A stretch of DNA of 64,000 nt, taken from NCBI GenBank assembly GCA_042096455.1, contig JBELLU010000003.1:1-64000 (forward strand), written 5' to 3'. Of the stretch, positions 62,748 through 64,000 are shown in pieces; positions within the stretch are counted from its first letter, which is position 1; the number at the start of each line of letters is the position of its first letter. The translations under genes and the position numbers were made by a program. This DNA is from UBA7445 sp042096455 (GTDB lineage: Bacteria; Verrucomicrobiota; Verrucomicrobiia; Opitutales; Coraliomargaritaceae). A model generated the notes under the pieces. It ran no database searches. It was not told where the DNA came from and worked only from the letters and a program-made list of their open reading frames with translations.

Positions 62748-63740
62748 CTAAATCTTCGACGCTGCAGTGTAGGCTTTTTGGATGGATTCATTCAAACCAA
62801 CCTTAACCTGAAGCGATAGCAATGCGCGGGCTTTATGATTGGACGGGATATAGCGCTCTGGAGCCTGCCCATCTATCGGCTTTTTCCCCAGCTCAATTGA
62901 ATTTTCCGTTTCCGTAATACGACATAATCTATGCGCTAAATCCGCGATGCTGATCGCATCTTCCGAACCAACATTGTAAACCTCCCCCTTTGCTCCATTC
63001 AGCAGGATTCCAATCAACCATTCTGCCAAGTCACTCGCATACATATAGGAACGCAACGCGGTGCCATCACCCTTAATCACAATCGGTTCATCCCTGAGGC
63101 AATTTCCGATAAAATTACCAATCGCAAAGTGTGCATCGAGCGGCATATGTGGCCCCACAAATGCGAAACAACGTGCAATCACACAGTCCAGGCCGGACTC
63201 GAGACAGAGCTCCTCCGCCCGCAATTTCCCTTTCCCGTAAACGCTCACCGGATTACAGGGAAAGGATTCCGGAATGCGCTCCAGTTCCGGCGGCTGCACC
63301 CCATAGACCGCTCCGGAACTGATATAAAGCAGCCGACCCACATTCGCCAAGCGGGCAAAGTCCAAAACACGCTTGGTGCCCTCCACAATGATGGCAGTCA
63401 TAACAGCGTCAGCATCGCTCAAGTCGTCCGAGACGACCGGAGTGGCCGCATGAATACAATAGTCGAAATGGCCTTCGGGGAATTTGAAATCCCGAATATC
63501 TCCTTGCACGAATTCAACCCTCAGGGTTTTCACCAAAGGAAATGCCCGGCAAAAAGCCTCCGGATTACGCGTAAGCAAAACCAGCTCCGCGTCACTGTCC
63601 TGTAGGGCCGTCAGCAACCACTTCCCAAACAACCCGGTACCGCCGGTCAGGAAGATGCGTTTTCCATCAAGAAGCATTTGGGCTTGTCTACTTAGAGTCT
63701 CGCGGTGGCGACCTCCGAACTCTGGCGCGTCCTTATTCAT
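62748..63740 (-). CDS. NAD-dependent sugar epimerase/dehydratase
   Basis: Extended short-chain dehydrogenase of 330 residues. The Rossmann motif is FLTGGTGLFGKWLL, and the catalytic region has the Ser-Tyr-Lys set in LYISSGAVYG and NPVSVYGKGKLRAEEL. Members act on nucleotide sugars as epimerases or dehydratases; the exact sugar is not readable. The ATG at 63740 overlaps the stop of the upstream TPP gene by 8 bases, so the two are likely translated together. Confidence 0.87.
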   Translation of the reverse strand: MNKDAPEFGGRHRETLSRQAQMLLDGKRIFLTGGTGLFGKWLLTALQDSDAELVLLTRNPEAFCRAFPLVKTLRVEFVQGDIRDFKFPEGHFDYCIHAATPVVSDDLSDADAVMTAIIVEGTKRVLDFARLANVGRLLYISSGAVYGVQPPELERIPESFPCNPVSVYGKGKLRAEELCLESGLDCVIARCFAFVGPHMPLDAHFAIGNFIGNCLRDEPIVIKGDGTALRSYMYASDLAEWLIGILLNGAKGEVYNVGSEDAISIADLAHRLCRITETENSIELGKKPIDGQAPERYIPSNHKARALLSLQVKVGLNESIQKAYTAASKI

Positions 63741-64000
63741 CCAAAGGCCTGACGATCATTTCACGATCAAATTCTTCTCTGGGGAGGAAGGGGTACATAT
63801 CCTCGAGCGGCTTGGAAACCATCGTGCCGTCCTCTTTGCGTAAAGATGACGCCGCCGGCACAATTTCCTGATCAGCAATACACATAATCTCCACTATTAC
63901 CGGTCCTTTAAAATCTATGGATTCTTGAATAACCTGATCCAACTCGGTATTATTCTCAGCACGCATATATTGGATGCCGTATGCTTTGCTTATTTTTTCA
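63733..64000 (-). CDS. TPP-dependent acetolactate-synthase-like protein, N-terminus cut by window edge
   Basis: C-terminal part (about 88 residues) of a thiamine-diphosphate enzyme; the frame is open to base 64000. The visible end is EKISKAYGIQYM, then PVIVEIMCIADQEIVPAAS, and the tail LEDMYPFLPREEFDREMIV. This resembles acetolactate-synthase-like proteins found in polysaccharide gene clusters, where they act on deoxysugars. The sugar epimerase gene overlaps it. Confidence 0.75.
   Translation of the reverse strand, partial: EKISKAYGIQYMRAENNTELDQVIQESIDFKGPVIVEIMCIADQEIVPAASSLRKEDGTMVSKPLEDMYPFLPREEFDREMIVRPLDE

Overview
The window carries about 68 protein-coding genes, packed tightly on both strands, and no rRNA, tRNA, CRISPR array or insertion sequence that I could find. 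Gene content suggests a free-living Gram-negative bacterium of the Planctomycetota-Verrucomicrobiota-Chlamydiota group, most likely a marine Verrucomicrobiota of the Opitutales/Puniceicoccales type. The hints are a XylR-type AraC regulator with a LacI-like sensor half, an SHD1 domain fused to a C39-like peptidase, a ThrRS without a TGS domain, a eukaryote-like UDP-glucose dehydrogenase, an archaeal/eukaryotic-type ProRS and PIN-type toxin modules. This placement is inference from gene families; I ran no search.

Layout. 0-5 kb: arginine decarboxylase (cut by the left edge), glycine cleavage H protein, a PEGA lipoprotein, a CBS/DUF21 membrane protein, hemB. 5-16 kb: cysS, an SMP-30 sugar lactonase, thrS, a small HTH regulator, YhbY, an SHD1-C39 protein, a YhaM-like HD nuclease, membrane and envelope proteins, coaC. 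15-25 kb: leuA-dapF, agmatine deiminase plus N-carbamoylputrescine amidase, hisG, an orphan response regulator, a cysteine-rich secreted peptide, dus, efp, a pyrimidine-nucleoside phosphorylase homologue. 25-34 kb: argS, dprA, nnrDE, a DUF3127 OB-fold protein, fcl-gmd (GDP-L-fucose synthesis) and a divergent XylR-like regulator. 34-45 kb: a hemH-ccsA-hemA operon, IMPase, an ABC exporter operon with acylphosphatase, a degenerate PhoD-like protein, a TolB-like propeller, Mrp. 45-55 kb: rpmG, rpiB, clpP, fabV, ugd, a secreted peroxiredoxin, proS, serS and two Phd/VapC-type modules. 55-64 kb: a surface-glycan region with PAP2 phosphatase, GT4, FkbM methyltransferase, GT11 and two GT10-type glycosyltransferases, GT2, an NAD-dependent epimerase and the end of a TPP enzyme cut by the right edge.

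How genes fit together. SpeA, AguA and AguB together give the full plant-like route from arginine to putrescine, although speA lies 17 kb from aguAB. Gmd and Fcl make GDP-L-fucose, and the GT11 and GT10 enzymes 26-30 kb away are likely consumers, so a fucosylated surface polysaccharide is probable. HemB, HemH and HemA belong to tetrapyrrole synthesis, with a CcsA-like cytochrome c assembly protein between the last two.

The most unusual observations are a DapF homologue with serine at both catalytic cysteine positions, a PhoD-like protein in which all three recognisable metal-binding motifs are altered, a thymidine-phosphorylase-family protein with a rewritten substrate-loop motif, an EF-P with arginine at the modified tip position but no visible modifying gene, an OB-fold protein with an SSB-like acidic tail, and a toxin-antitoxin promoter that predicts a leaderless mRNA (a weaker case exists at the second module).
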